NCBI RefSeq assembly: GCF_007096635.1
Contig: NZ_VKAA01000006.1
Location: 112,616 to 176,615 of the forward strand
Length of the DNA stretch: 64,000 nt
Direction of reading: 5' to 3'
Source: Mycolicibacterium sp. 018/SC-01/001
Lineage (GTDB): Bacteria; Actinomycetota; Actinomycetes; Mycobacteriales; Mycobacteriaceae
Part shown: positions 19,009 through 26,929 of the stretch, one piece after another
Layout of the letters: every line of letters starts with the position of its first letter
How positions within the stretch are numbered: position 1 is the first letter of the stretch
Translations under genes and position numbers: made by a program
The notes under the pieces: model-generated
What the model saw: the letters and a program-made list of their open reading frames with translations, nothing else
The model's database searches: none
Told to the model about the DNA's origin: nothing

Positions 19009-19392
19009 TCACCGCCTCGCGGCGTCGAACGCATCCTCGAGCGTGGGATGCAGCGCGAAGATCTCGGCCAGGCCGATCATCCGCATCGGCCTGGCGGTGG
19101 CCGGCCCGTCGGCGACCACTATGAATTGCGTTGCGTCACTGCACCTATCGTGCGCTTCCACGAGCAGACCCATCCCGACCGAGGCCAGGAAGTCGACGGC
19201 ACTGAGATCGATGATCATCGCGGTGGGCTTCTTGGTGAACGCCGTGTCGATCTGACGGTCGAGCGCGCCGACGGTGAGCATGTCGAGGTCACCGACGCAG
19301 CGGATCACGACCAGCGAATCGTGCCAGGAATCGGTGACGATGCAGGGAGACGGCGTCTCCGCTGGGTCCGGTACGGACGGAATGGTCGACAT
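19009..19392 (-). CDS. STAS-domain anti-anti-sigma factor
   Basis: A 127-residue STAS protein of the RsfA/RsfB (SpoIIAA-like) type, which binds an anti-sigma kinase and so frees a sigma factor. It contains VIRCVGDLDMLTVGALDRQI and IIDLSAVDFLASVGMGLLVE. The Ser in FLASVG is the residue phosphorylated in the family. GGGAGTTGCC precedes the ATG. It is convergent with the SigF-family gene, which it may help control. No anti-sigma factor is visible in this window. Confidence 0.88.
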   Translation of the reverse strand: MSTIPSVPDPAETPSPCIVTDSWHDSLVVIRCVGDLDMLTVGALDRQIDTAFTKKPTAMIIDLSAVDFLASVGMGLLVEAHDRCSDATQFIVVADGPATARPMRMIGLAEIFALHPTLEDAFDAARR

Positions 19393-19509
19393 GGCAACTC
19401 CCGATCGCTGGTGCTTGAGCGCTGCGTCTTACGGGCTGCTGAGTCTGAACCAGAACGATGGGGCGCGTCATGATCAGTCTATACGCGTTTGCGCGTTCCG
19501 GGTGCAGCC

Positions 19510-20397
19510 TCACCCTGAGCTGAGCGTTTTGAGCGCGAAGGTGCGTACCCGGCCGGCGACCGTGGCCCGACACATCGAGATCAACGGCTCCGACAGGTGC
19601 TCGGTCAGCACCACATCGACGGGACCGGACGCTGCGTCGAGCACGACGCGGATCGTGTCGTCCTGGTGGTCGATCGACAGCGGCGACAATGCGCGGATCC
19701 GATCCTCGCCGAGAGCGTCCCGGGCGAAGTACTGCGCGGCCTGCACCGCGTGCGGCAGGGAGGTGCGGCCCCTGAGCAAGCTGTTGTCGAGGGTACCGGC
19801 GAAGTACCGGTCGATGAGGCCGGCGGCGTCGGTGCTGTCGACACGGCCGTAGCACAGCCCCTCGGGCAGCACCAGCATCGTTGCGGCGAACCGGTCTCCC
19901 CCGAGGTGTGAACACTCCCAGGTGATGTCGGGATGGCGGGCAGCGATGGCGGCGACGGCCGCGCGGCCGCGCACCGCGCAGCACTGATCGTGACGGCCGT
20001 GCGCGCACACGGCGACGACCGGTGCGGCGCACCGTGTCCCGTCGCTCCCGTCGAGCGCCAGGTCGAGGTAGCCGCTGGGATCGGACACCTCGCCCTGGTA
20101 GAGCGCCTCGGCCCCCTCGTCGGAGAACGCCAAAAACCAGCGCCATCGCGGCGGTGTGGCACGGCGCCCCGGTTTCCGGATCGCCGCGACGCGCATACCG
20201 GCCGTCTCGAAGCGGCGGGCGACCGCGCGGCCGAGTTCGGGATCGATGATCGACGGCGAGTTCAGGAACGCCGACGGTCCCCAGCCGCCGCCGAGTTCCA
20301 GCAGAGCCCACGCATGTCCGGCACCGGCCGTGCCGTACATGGGGTCGCCGCGCACGACGGACTGATCGCTGCACGGCACACGCTTGGCAGAGGCCAT
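19510..20397 (-). CDS. Sucrase/ferredoxin-like (thioredoxin-fold Fe-S) protein
   Basis: A 295-residue protein of the sucrase/ferredoxin-like family, thioredoxin-fold proteins related to yeast Apd1 that can carry a 2Fe-2S cluster. The core motif is VCAHGRHDQCCAVRGR with C131, H133, H136, C139 and C140. C162 and H164 (WECSHLGGDRF) are further candidate ligands. Its start lies 3 bases after the stop of the JmjC gene, so it is the last gene of a three-gene operon. It may supply electrons or reductant to the oxygenase. That role is inferred from context only. Confidence 0.8.
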   Translation of the reverse strand: MASAKRVPCSDQSVVRGDPMYGTAGAGHAWALLELGGGWGPSAFLNSPSIIDPELGRAVARRFETAGMRVAAIRKPGRRATPPRWRWFLAFSDEGAEALYQGEVSDPSGYLDLALDGSDGTRCAAPVVAVCAHGRHDQCCAVRGRAAVAAIAARHPDITWECSHLGGDRFAATMLVLPEGLCYGRVDSTDAAGLIDRYFAGTLDNSLLRGRTSLPHAVQAAQYFARDALGEDRIRALSPLSIDHQDDTIRVVLDAASGPVDVVLTEHLSEPLISMCRATVAGRVRTFALKTLSSG

Positions 20398-20400
20398 AGC

Positions 20401-21603
20401 TCAGCCACTGACGACGACGGCCTCGCGCAGGAGTCTGCGCACCAGGACCGTGCCGTCGTGATCGTCGAGCCCGGGCAGCGTCCCCGCGTCGAGCACACCC
20501 CCCGACAGCAGCGCTTCCAGCGCCGGCCGGCAGAACGCGGGGAGAGAGATGGTGCGATCGAGCAGCCGCAACCGCACACGCCCTTCAGTTTCTTCGAGCG
20601 TCGCCCACAGCCCGTGCCGCCAGCGCACCGGGGTGGTGTCCGCGGCGGCCGCGGCGTCGAGCGTGGCCAGCGGAGCGACCGGGACGGGCCGGGTGCGGTC
20701 GGCGTGCCGGCGGGCGAGGCGCGCAGCGATGCCGTCGGCGAGATCGTCGGCGCGCTCACCGACGGTGGCCGCCATCGCGGCCAGCAGCTTGGTTGCCAAC
20801 GCGGCGGTTTCGGCGGAGTCCGTGGGATCGACACCCATCGGCAGCGACGCGCGGAACTCCGGCGTGGTGGCCAGAGTGTCGACCAGCGCGCGAAGCACGT
20901 CCACACCCGTCATCGTCGACACACCGATCGTGAGGTGGATCGACGTCGCGTCTTCGGACACCGCGGAGTGCAGCCACCCCCTGGGCAGATAGAGGGCATC
21001 GCCTGCGGTGAGCGTCGTGTCGATCACCGGGGCGTCTACGACGCGCGCCGCGATCGCGACGCGGTGGTCGGTCCACGGTTGGCTCGGCAGCGGATCAGGG
21101 TGCACCGGCTCGTGGACGATCCAGCGTTTTGCGCCGCTGACCTGCAGGACGAACACGTCGTGCACGTCGTAGTGGGCGTCGAAGCCGCGGTTACCGGGCG
21201 GTGTGATGTAGGCATTGGCCTGCACGGGGTGCCCGAGGTCGTCGACGGCGTCGCGAACGAAGTCGATCAGCGGAGGCCACAGGCGATGCAGTCCCTGCAG
21301 GACGAGGGTGGCGCCGTCCGCCAGCTGAGCCAGTACGCGCGCCGAGTCGACCTGATCGGGCATCTCGGCGCCGAATCCGGCGGCATCGACGTAGCACTCC
21401 CGGGCGAGCAGGGAGCCCTCTTTGGCCATCCGAAGGAACGGCGCGCGTACCCCGCGACTGGTGATGAGCTCGTCGACCGCTGCCGGAGACAGCAGGTCGG
21501 TGAAGTCACGGGGCAGCGCGTCGGACCTACTCAGAAGGGGTCGTCGACCCCAGTACTGCGCCGCGAAGACGTCGGTGTCGACTGCCACGCAGCGACTCAG
21601 CAC
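20401..21603 (-). CDS. JmjC/cupin Fe(II)- and 2-oxoglutarate-type oxygenase
   Basis: A 400-residue protein of the cupin-4/JmjC group, which includes the ribosomal oxygenases ROXA, MINA and NO66 that hydroxylate Arg or His in proteins. The iron-binding set is visible: FDAHYDVHD with H144 and D146, and WLHS with H212. A surrounding segment ALYLPRGWLHSA is typical of the fold. The C-terminal third is helical. The GTG start follows AGGAAG, which overlaps the stop of the repeat-peptide gene 9 bases upstream, suggesting translational coupling. The likely role is hydroxylation of a protein or peptide. The adjacent repeat peptide is the obvious candidate substrate, but this is inference. Confidence 0.85.
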   Translation of the reverse strand: MLSRCVAVDTDVFAAQYWGRRPLLSRSDALPRDFTDLLSPAAVDELITSRGVRAPFLRMAKEGSLLARECYVDAAGFGAEMPDQVDSARVLAQLADGATLVLQGLHRLWPPLIDFVRDAVDDLGHPVQANAYITPPGNRGFDAHYDVHDVFVLQVSGAKRWIVHEPVHPDPLPSQPWTDHRVAIAARVVDAPVIDTTLTAGDALYLPRGWLHSAVSEDATSIHLTIGVSTMTGVDVLRALVDTLATTPEFRASLPMGVDPTDSAETAALATKLLAAMAATVGERADDLADGIAARLARRHADRTRPVPVAPLATLDAAAAADTTPVRWRHGLWATLEETEGRVRLRLLDRTISLPAFCRPALEALLSGGVLDAGTLPGLDDHDGTVLVRRLLREAVVVSG

Positions 21604-21612
21604 GTGAACTTC

Positions 21613-21858
21613 CTAGGCGGTGCCGTCCGCGCCGCCGTCGTGGCCGCCCGGGTTGGAGCCGCCGTCAGCCGGACCCTCGCCGCCCGCGGTACCGTCTGCG
21701 CCGCCGTCATGGCCGCCCGGGTTCGAACCGCCGTCAGCCGGACCCTCGCCGCCCGCGGTGCCATCGGCGCCGCCGTCATGGCCACCGGGGTTCGAACCGC
21801 CGTCAGCTGGGCCTTCGCCACCGGATTCTGTGGTGATGTCGTCGTCATCGAGTGCCAT
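21613..21858 (-). CDS. Small repeat peptide, three 23-aa repeats; candidate precursor/substrate peptide
   Basis: An 81-residue peptide. A 13-residue acidic leader-like start (MALDDDDITTESG) is followed by three near-perfect copies of a 23-residue unit, the last lacking its final Gly. Each unit contains GEGPADGGSNPGG then HDGGADGTAG. It has no signal peptide or Cys. AAAGGTGACGACA precedes the ATG. It is the first gene of an operon with the JmjC oxygenase and the ferredoxin-like gene. The layout (acidic leader, identical cores, adjacent enzyme) resembles multi-core RiPP precursors. Alternatively it is a Gly/Asp-rich metal-binding or structural protein. No known class is assigned. Confidence 0.75.
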   Translation of the reverse strand: MALDDDDITTESGGEGPADGGSNPGGHDGGADGTAGGEGPADGGSNPGGHDGGADGTAGGEGPADGGSNPGGHDGGADGTA

Positions 21859-22089
21859 TGTCGTCACCTTTCCGCGCCGCTGCGATGAGCCGCAGCCTAC
21901 CGCGCGAGGCAGAGGTGCCCGCCCTGATCGCTGCCCAAACTTGGACCCCGGCCACCGGAGATCACAGAGCGCGCCACACGGGGTAACGATCGGGGTGCAC
22001 TGCGCGCAAAGCGCCGACGGCCCAGTAAGATCGGGCCATCGATCCGACGCTGGATCGCCTGGCCATCCGCCGATAACCATGGAGAACGC

Positions 22090-23361
22090 TTGAGGTCTGA
22101 TCGTCGTGCCCGCATCGCCTGCCTGGCCACCCTGCTCGCGGTGGTTGCCGCGTTCGGCATCGTCTCCTCGAGCTCGCAGCGATGCAGTCACGGGTGTCAG
22201 GCTCTGGCCGCCGGCAGCACCTCCGCGTTCGCCCCGCCCGCTCCCCCGTCGCCGACCGAGCCGGCGCGCCTCATCGTGACCCCGGGCGCCGGGGCCGACG
22301 ACGTCAAACCCGACGCCCGCGTGCTCGTGGCGGCTGTCAGCGGAACGCTCGAGAGCGTCACGATGGTCAACGACGCGGACAAAGACATTCCCGGAGTGCT
22401 GACCCCGGACGCGAAGGCGTGGAAGCCGACGGTGCAGCTGGGCTACGGCCGCACCTACACGATGACGATCACCGGACACGGTCCCGGCGGCATGCCGACC
22501 CGGCAGACGTCGAGCTTCACCACGGTGGCGCCCAGCGAGCAGACGGCGGTGTACCTGAACACCGTCGGTTACGCCCCGATCCAGGACGGCGGCACCTACG
22601 GCGTGGGCATGGTGATCGTGGCCCACTTCGACGAGACGGTGGACAAGGCCGCCGCCGAGCGGCAGCTGCACGTGCGGACCGATCCTCCGGTGCAGGGCAG
22701 CTGGTACTGGGTCGACGACCAGACGGCGCACTGGCGGCCGCAGCGCTACTACGCGCCCGGGACCAAGGTCAGCGTCGAGGCGAGCATCTACGGCGACGAG
22801 CTCGGCGACGATCTCTACGGCGCCGAGGACGAGAAGGTGAGCTTCGTGATCGGCGATGCGCACGTGTCGATCGCCGACGACACCACCAAGCAGGTGAGCG
22901 TGTACGACAACGGCAAACTGGTGCGCACGATGCCGACGTCGATGGGAATGGGCGGCACGGAGACAATCGGTGGCAACACGCTGTCGTTCTGGACGCCGCC
23001 GGGGGTCTACACCGTGATCGACAAGGCCAACCCGGTGATCATGGACAGCTCGACGTTCGGGCTGCCGGTCAACAGCCGGCTGGGATATCGCGAGACGATC
23101 CCGTGGGCGACGAAGATCAGCTCCGACGGGATCTACCTCCATCAGCTGAACTCGACGGTGTGGGCGCAGGGCAACACCGACACCAGCCACGGCTGCCTGA
23201 ACCTCAACAGTGACAACGCGCAGTGGTTCTACTCGTTCTCCCGGCCTGGCGACGTCGTCGAGGTGCGCAACACCGGCGGCCCACCGCTGCGGCTGGATCA
23301 AAACGGCGACTGGACGCTGCCGTGGGCCGAGTGGGTGAAGGGCAGCGCGCGCGAGCAGTAG
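22090..23361 (+). CDS. L,D-transpeptidase (LdtB/LdtMt2-like)
   Basis: Cell-wall enzyme that makes 3-3 peptidoglycan cross-links using tetrapeptide donors. The 423-residue chain has an N-terminal membrane segment (residues 8-27), two immunoglobulin-like domains (about 55-150 and 155-260) and a YkuD catalytic domain (about 265-390). The motif is DTSHGCLNLN with H367 and catalytic C369, plus H351 upstream. The C-terminal WTLPWAEW tail matches the LdtMt2 cap. A Cys near residue 32 does not form a clean lipobox, so anchoring by the N-terminal helix is more likely. The TTG start follows GGAGA. I cannot tell which Ldt orthologue it is. Confidence 0.9.
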   Translation: MRSDRRARIACLATLLAVVAAFGIVSSSSQRCSHGCQALAAGSTSAFAPPAPPSPTEPARLIVTPGAGADDVKPDARVLVAAVSGTLESVTMVNDADKDIPGVLTPDAKAWKPTVQLGYGRTYTMTITGHGPGGMPTRQTSSFTTVAPSEQTAVYLNTVGYAPIQDGGTYGVGMVIVAHFDETVDKAAAERQLHVRTDPPVQGSWYWVDDQTAHWRPQRYYAPGTKVSVEASIYGDELGDDLYGAEDEKVSFVIGDAHVSIADDTTKQVSVYDNGKLVRTMPTSMGMGGTETIGGNTLSFWTPPGVYTVIDKANPVIMDSSTFGLPVNSRLGYRETIPWATKISSDGIYLHQLNSTVWAQGNTDTSHGCLNLNSDNAQWFYSFSRPGDVVEVRNTGGPPLRLDQNGDWTLPWAEWVKGSAREQ

Positions 23362-23441
23362 GACCTGCTGCGGCACAAACTCTTTGACATTCCGAGTGAT
23401 GCGTCACCCGATGGCATCGCGCGGCAGTGACGAATTCGTTG

Positions 23442-23516
23442 TGGTGGTCCCGGCTGGGTTCGAACCAGCGACCTTCCGCGTGTGAGGCGGACGCTCTCCC
23501 ACTGAGCTACGAGACC
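23442..23516 (-). tRNA. tRNA-Val (CAC)
   Basis: A full cloverleaf can be drawn on the minus strand. The acceptor GGTCTCG pairs with CGGGACC, the D arm is GCTC...GAGC, and the T arm is GCTGG-TTCGAAC-CCAGC. The anticodon loop CTCACAC gives CAC, for valine. A 3' CCA is encoded. Confidence 0.95.
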
Positions 23517-23842
23517 GGGAATCCGACGTATCGGACGAGGCAGAAGACTAACACGGGCGCCGCACCGCCCGAGAATCCGCTGTTCCTCGGCCGACGTGGC
23601 GACCTCACAGCGTCCCCACAGGACAGTTCTCGCCTAACGTCGCGCCTGCCACCGCCGCGCTCCCCTGCTGCCGGATCCAATTCCGCGCTGGGTTGACGTG
23701 GTGCAGCGGAATAACCTTCTCGCGTCAGGGATACATGCTGTTCTGACGGATGACGCACCTGGAACGGGAGGGGATTTGTGTACGCCCAACTGCGTGGACT
23801 ATCGTCGTGCATCGCAACGGGCGACGAACTCGACCGTGGCGC
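23517..23842. other. 326-bp gap between tRNA-Val and the tRNA-Gly cluster
   Basis: No supported protein gene: the open frames here run straight into the tRNA genes. It must hold the divergent tRNA promoters. One candidate for the plus strand is given separately. Confidence 0.6.
23776..23805 (+). promoter_or_regulatory. Candidate promoter of the tRNA Gly-Cys-Val cluster
   Basis: TTGTGT (23776-23781) and TATCGT (23800-23805) lie 18 bases apart and end 37 bases before tRNA-Gly. The layout fits a SigA-type promoter with a short 5' leader. Confidence 0.5.
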
Positions 23843-23915
23843 GCGGATGTAGCGCAGTTGGTAGCGCATCACCTTGCCAAGGTGAGGGTCGCGGGTTCGA
23901 ATCCCGTCATCCGCT
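23843..23915 (+). tRNA. tRNA-Gly (GCC)
   Basis: The acceptor GCGGATG pairs with CATCCGC, the D arm is GCGC...GCGC, the T arm is GCGGG-TTCGAAT-CCCGT, and the anticodon loop holds GCC (CTTGCCAAG). CCA is not encoded. Confidence 0.95.
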
Positions 23916-23943
23916 CGAAGGTGCACTGGCATCAAAGCCCAGC

Positions 23944-24014
23944 GGTGGAGTGGCCGAGTGGTGAGGCAACGGCCTGCAAAGCCGTGCACACGGGTTCGAT
24001 TCCCGTCTCCACCT
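23944..24014 (+). tRNA. tRNA-Cys (GCA)
   Basis: The acceptor GGTGGAG pairs with CTCCACC, the T arm is CGGG-TTCGATT-CCCG, and the anticodon GCA lies in CCTGCAAAG. CCA is not encoded. It is 28 bases after tRNA-Gly, probably in one transcript. Confidence 0.95.
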
Positions 24015-24028
24015 CCGAGATGTTCCCG

Positions 24029-24103
24029 GCGCGATTAGCTCAGCGGGAGAGCGCTTCCCTGACACGGAAGAGGTCACTGGTTCAATCCCAGTATCGCGCA
24101 CCA
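24029..24103 (+). tRNA. tRNA-Val (GAC)
   Basis: The acceptor GCGCGAT pairs with ATCGCGC, the anticodon stem-loop is CTTCC-CTGACAC-GGAAG with GAC, and the T arm is ACTGG-TTCAATC-CCAGT. A 3' CCA is encoded at 24101-24103. It is the last gene of the Gly-Cys-Val cluster. Confidence 0.95.
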
Positions 24104-24400
24104 CGTTTGACACCTGTTCACATCGCGGCGCGCCCGAGTGAATCTCGACCGTTCCGTCGAATCTTTCGTCACCCACGCATTACCTGCGCACCGCGCACGA
24201 ACGGCGCTTCGTTGCTGCCGCGCACGTCCGCGGCCCATGCCAGCGATTTCTGACACCCCGCTGTGAACTTCCCAAAGCCCATTTCGGCGATCAGTGGATC
24301 GGCAGGTAATCCGGGTGGTTTTTCGCATGTTGCCCCCACATCATCGACGGCACACCTGCTGGGACCGAACCCGGCTGACACCATCGACCAGGAGATATCC

Positions 24401-24649
24401 ATGCCGAACCGACTCATCGCCGCGACCGCCGGTCTGCTCACCGGAGCAGCCATGCTCGCCGCCTCGCTGGGCGGAGCCGCCATCTCCCAGGCCTCCTCCA
24501 ACGGCGTCGATCAGACGGGCACCTACCCCAAGCCGGGCAGCTACGACGGCGTCCAGGGCGGTGTAGCGCTGTGCTCCAAGAACGGCATCAAGATGCCGTG
24601 CGGCCCGAACTTCACGCCGGGCATGACGAAGGCGGTCGTCGAGGGATAA
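24401..24649 (+). CDS. Small secreted protein
   Basis: An 82-residue protein of unknown function. An AGGAG box lies 6 bases before the ATG. Residues 1-31 form a signal peptide (MPNRLIAATAGLLTGAAMLA then a small-residue end near SQA). The mature part of about 50 residues has two Cys (ALCSKNGIKMPCGP) that could form a disulfide. The 297 bases upstream (24104-24400) hold nothing else I can support. Confidence 0.75.
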   Translation: MPNRLIAATAGLLTGAAMLAASLGGAAISQASSNGVDQTGTYPKPGSYDGVQGGVALCSKNGIKMPCGPNFTPGMTKAVVEG

Positions 24650-24679
24650 CACCCCTTCTGCAGACCCGGTGATCGAACA

Positions 24680-24685
24680 TATGAT
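24680..24685 (+). promoter_or_regulatory. -10 element TATGAT for a leaderless transcript
   Basis: TATGAT is followed by 6 bases and then the GTG of the next gene, with no Shine-Dalgarno sequence. The element sits inside a direct repeat: TGATCGAACA occurs at 24670-24679 and again at 24682-24691. A regulator might bind the repeat. Confidence 0.55.
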
Positions 24686-24691
24686 CGAACA

Positions 24692-24991
24692 GTGGGTCTG
24701 CAACAGATCGGCCACGGCGGGCAGCCCCTGCGGACGGTGTTCCGCAGGGTGCACCCGCCGATTGCCGTCTTGATAGACCTCGTCGCGATGTTCCCCCGCG
24801 AGCCGCACAGCGCCGGGCGCTACCACCCGCACGGGCTGCAGATGGACACGATCGTCGAGGGCCGGCTGTCCTGCTGGGGCCTCGGCGAGCAAGGCGGGTG
24901 GTGGGGGTTGGTCACCTACGCCGTCAGCTTCGGCGGAGACAAGCAGACCGTGACGCACTGGGCGCCCTCGTGGGTGCTGAAAACCAAGTAG
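24692..24991 (+). CDS. Conserved hypothetical protein (99 aa)
   Basis: Not recognised as a named family. The C-terminal two thirds (AGRYHPHGLQMDTIVEGRLS and VTHWAPSWVLKTK) look like a conserved small actinobacterial domain. There is no signal peptide or Cys motif. The GTG start is supported by a -10 element 6 bases upstream. Confidence 0.6.
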   Translation: MGLQQIGHGGQPLRTVFRRVHPPIAVLIDLVAMFPREPHSAGRYHPHGLQMDTIVEGRLSCWGLGEQGGWWGLVTYAVSFGGDKQTVTHWAPSWVLKTK

Positions 24992-25094
24992 CCGTTTGAC
25001 GTTCACCACACCGCAACCCCGTTGTGCCTGCACGCCCACGAGTCCGCCTGCCGGCCGATTGACCGCCCGCTATCCGCTGTACGAAGCTGGCGCG

Positions 25095-25295
25095 GTGATC
25101 GAGTTGAGTGAACAGCAGATCATCGACCAGGTGGCCCGACGCCTGGCCGATGCCCACACCTCCGTGGCTCCCGACCGCGTGGCCGCGGTGGTCTACGAGC
25201 AGCACGCCCGGTTCACGGGTCGCCCCATCCGCGACTTCGTTCCGCTCTTCGTCGAGCGCAATGCCAAGGCGGAACTTGGCCGCCTCAATTCCTGA
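25095..25295 (+). CDS. Small three-helix-bundle-type protein
   Basis: About 66 residues. It contains LSEQQIIDQVARRLADAHTS and VVYEQHARFTGRPIRDFVP, the pattern of a small actinobacterial helical domain annotated as a three-helix bundle dimerisation domain. The function is unknown. I start at the GTG directly before IELSEQQ. An upstream in-frame start at 24996 would add a non-conserved Pro/Cys-rich stretch. Confidence 0.6.
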   Translation: MIELSEQQIIDQVARRLADAHTSVAPDRVAAVVYEQHARFTGRPIRDFVPLFVERNAKAELGRLNS

Positions 25296-25411
25296 CTGAC
25301 ACCCTGTTCGTTACCGTTTTTGTAGCGAAGATCTATCCAGCTATTAGCCCCCTCTCAGATTGGGCCTCTACCGTCAGTGACAGCACGATCGAGAGAACAT
25401 CCCCCGAAACG

Positions 25412-25450
25412 CTCGGCCCGCCACCAACCCCCCTCAGGTGGCGGGCCGAG
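25412..25450. terminator. Perfect 14-bp hairpin
   Basis: CTCGGCCCGCCACC pairs with GGTGGCGGGCCGAG around an 11-base loop. It lies 117 bases after the previous stop and 95 before the next start. A shorter outer pair (CACGATC at 25384-25390 with GATCGTG at 25450-25456) could extend it. There is no U tract. A transcription terminator is the simplest reading. Confidence 0.65.
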
Positions 25451-25545
25451 ATCGTGTGTCGGTACCACGCGAAACCCCGCGTCGCCGCGGCGCAACCCGA
25501 TAGGGTGACGGCTCCAGCACCGAACCGGCGACCAGAGGGTGGGAC

Positions 25546-25971
25546 ATGATTCGCGAGACGGCCGCGTCGATCCTGATCGGCCTCGCCGCATTGGGCGCGG
25601 CACCTGTGGCCATAGCAGATCCGGGCCCCATCTACTTCGACGAACCGGGCCACTACGCCAACGACGTGCCCGGAATGCTGTACGACGCCCACCTCACCGC
25701 GCCGTGCACCAACATGGAGCGATTCACCTTCGGTCGCGGCCCCGGCGGCGAGGCACTGCAGTGCCGATGGATTCCGAATCAGTGGCCGCCCGTGTACACC
25801 GGCTTCTGGCAGATCACCTACGACCTCAAGGGCGTCCAGGACATCGGCTCACCGTGCCCGAACCCGCAATCGGCCGCGCAAGCTCCCGACGGTCGGCCGC
25901 TGGTGTGCATGGGGCAACAGGGCTGGCAGGCCGGCGTCTACAACCGCGAGGGCTTCACACCCATCGCCTGA
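25546..25971 (+). CDS. Secreted protein of unknown function
   Basis: A 141-residue protein. Residues 1-24 form a signal peptide (ILIGLAALGAAPVAIA, cleaved before DPGP). The mature part has several Cys (APCTN, LQCRW, SPCPN, VCMG), probably two disulfides, and is rich in Trp, Pro and Gly. Similar small exported proteins are common in mycobacteria. TAGGGT at 25501-25506 could be a -10 element. Confidence 0.8.
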   Translation: MIRETAASILIGLAALGAAPVAIADPGPIYFDEPGHYANDVPGMLYDAHLTAPCTNMERFTFGRGPGGEALQCRWIPNQWPPVYTGFWQITYDLKGVQDIGSPCPNPQSAAQAPDGRPLVCMGQQGWQAGVYNREGFTPIA

Positions 25972-25977
25972 GCCAGT

Positions 25978-26340
25978 TCACGAGCTGCGGAGCGTCCGGC
26001 TCGGCTCGGTCCCGAAAATCTGCTTGTACGCACTGCTGAATCGGCCGGGATGGGTGAATCCGCAGCGCCCGGCGATGGACGTCACCGTGTCCCGTGTCGG
26101 ATCCGCCGATTTCAGTTCACGATGGGCCCGCTCCAGCCGAACGCGGCGCAGGTATTCCAGCGGCGTGGTGCCCACATGCTCACGAAACGCGTATTGGATC
26201 GCGCGCGGGGTGACGTCGGCGGCCGCGGAGATGTCGCGGATCGTGATGTCGTACTGCGCGTTGTCGTGGATGAAGTCCAGCGCACGGCGCAGCATTCTGG
26301 GGTGCTGTGTCTTGATCTTCTCGTCAGGGCGCATAGTCAT
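25978..26340 (-). CDS. AraC-family HTH regulator (DNA-binding domain only)
   Basis: About 120 residues covering almost only the AraC double helix-turn-helix: DISAAADVTPRAIQYAFREH (first helix pair) and IAGRCGFTHPGRFSSAYKQI (second), with the family signature region intact. The usual N-terminal ligand domain is absent. I chose the ATG at 26340. An in-frame start at 26436 would overlap the divergent SRPBCC gene. The divergent neighbour is a plausible target. Confidence 0.8.
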   Translation of the reverse strand: MTMRPDEKIKTQHPRMLRRALDFIHDNAQYDITIRDISAAADVTPRAIQYAFREHVGTTPLEYLRRVRLERAHRELKSADPTRDTVTSIAGRCGFTHPGRFSSAYKQIFGTEPSRTLRSS

Positions 26341-26411
26341 CACTGACTTCCCGGACTTCCGTTCAAACGAAACTTTTCCGTGATTCACGCCACTCGTGAC
26401 ACGATCGGTCC

Positions 26412-26897
26412 ATGACGGATCGCATCGAAGTGTCACGCACCATCGCCGCAGCTCCCGCCGCTATTTTCGCCGTTCTGTGCGACCCCCAGGGCCACGTCGC
26501 CATCGACGCCACCGGGATGCTGCAGGACGCCGACGGCGAACCCGTGCGCGCCGCCGGCGACAGCTTCGTGGTGCACATGGACCGGGAGGCGCTCAACGAT
26601 TTCCCCATGGGTCGCTACGACGTCACCGTCGAGATCACCGACTTCGAGCAGGACGCCCTGATCGCCTGGACCATCCTCGGTCAGATCCGTCCCCAGATCG
26701 GCCACGTCTACGGATACCGGCTGGAGCCAGCCGCCGACGGCACGCTGGTCACGTCGTTCTACGACTGGTCGGCGGTCGACCAGCAGTGGCGGGAGGCCGG
26801 CATCTTCCCGGTCGTCTCGGAACTGGCATTGCGCGGGACGCTGGGCATCCTCGACCGCACGGTCCGACGCGGGTACCCGCGGTCAACCCAGGGTTGA
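26412..26897 (+). CDS. SRPBCC (START-like) family protein
   Basis: A 161-residue protein of the START/Bet v1 fold: IEVSRTIAAAPAAIFAVLCD at the N-terminus and a C-terminal helix. Members bind hydrophobic ligands or act as small-molecule enzymes, and the ligand is unknown. It is divergent from the AraC-type regulator. Its stop codon lies inside the first of two palindromes upstream of clpC2. Confidence 0.8.
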   Translation: MTDRIEVSRTIAAAPAAIFAVLCDPQGHVAIDATGMLQDADGEPVRAAGDSFVVHMDREALNDFPMGRYDVTVEITDFEQDALIAWTILGQIRPQIGHVYGYRLEPAADGTLVTSFYDWSAVDQQWREAGIFPVVSELALRGTLGILDRTVRRGYPRSTQG

Positions 26898-26927
26898 CGA
26901 CGGCGCGTTCGTCAACCTACGGTTGAC
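26882..26927. promoter_or_regulatory. Two tandem palindromic operators overlapping the clpC2 promoter
   Basis: GTCAACCCAGGGTTGAC (26882-26898) and GTCAACCTACGGTTGAC (26911-26927) are both perfect inverted repeats of GTCAACC-N3-GGTTGAC, with centres 29 bases apart. The second contains TACGGT, a -10 element 6 bases before the clpC2 ATG. A protein bound there would block transcription. Autoregulation by ClpC2 is likely, since it carries an HTH. Confidence 0.75.
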
Positions 26928-26929
26928 GC

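Noticed and set aside
23698..24253. Plus-strand open frames across the tRNA cluster
   Set aside because: They read through three clear tRNA genes and have no protein features.
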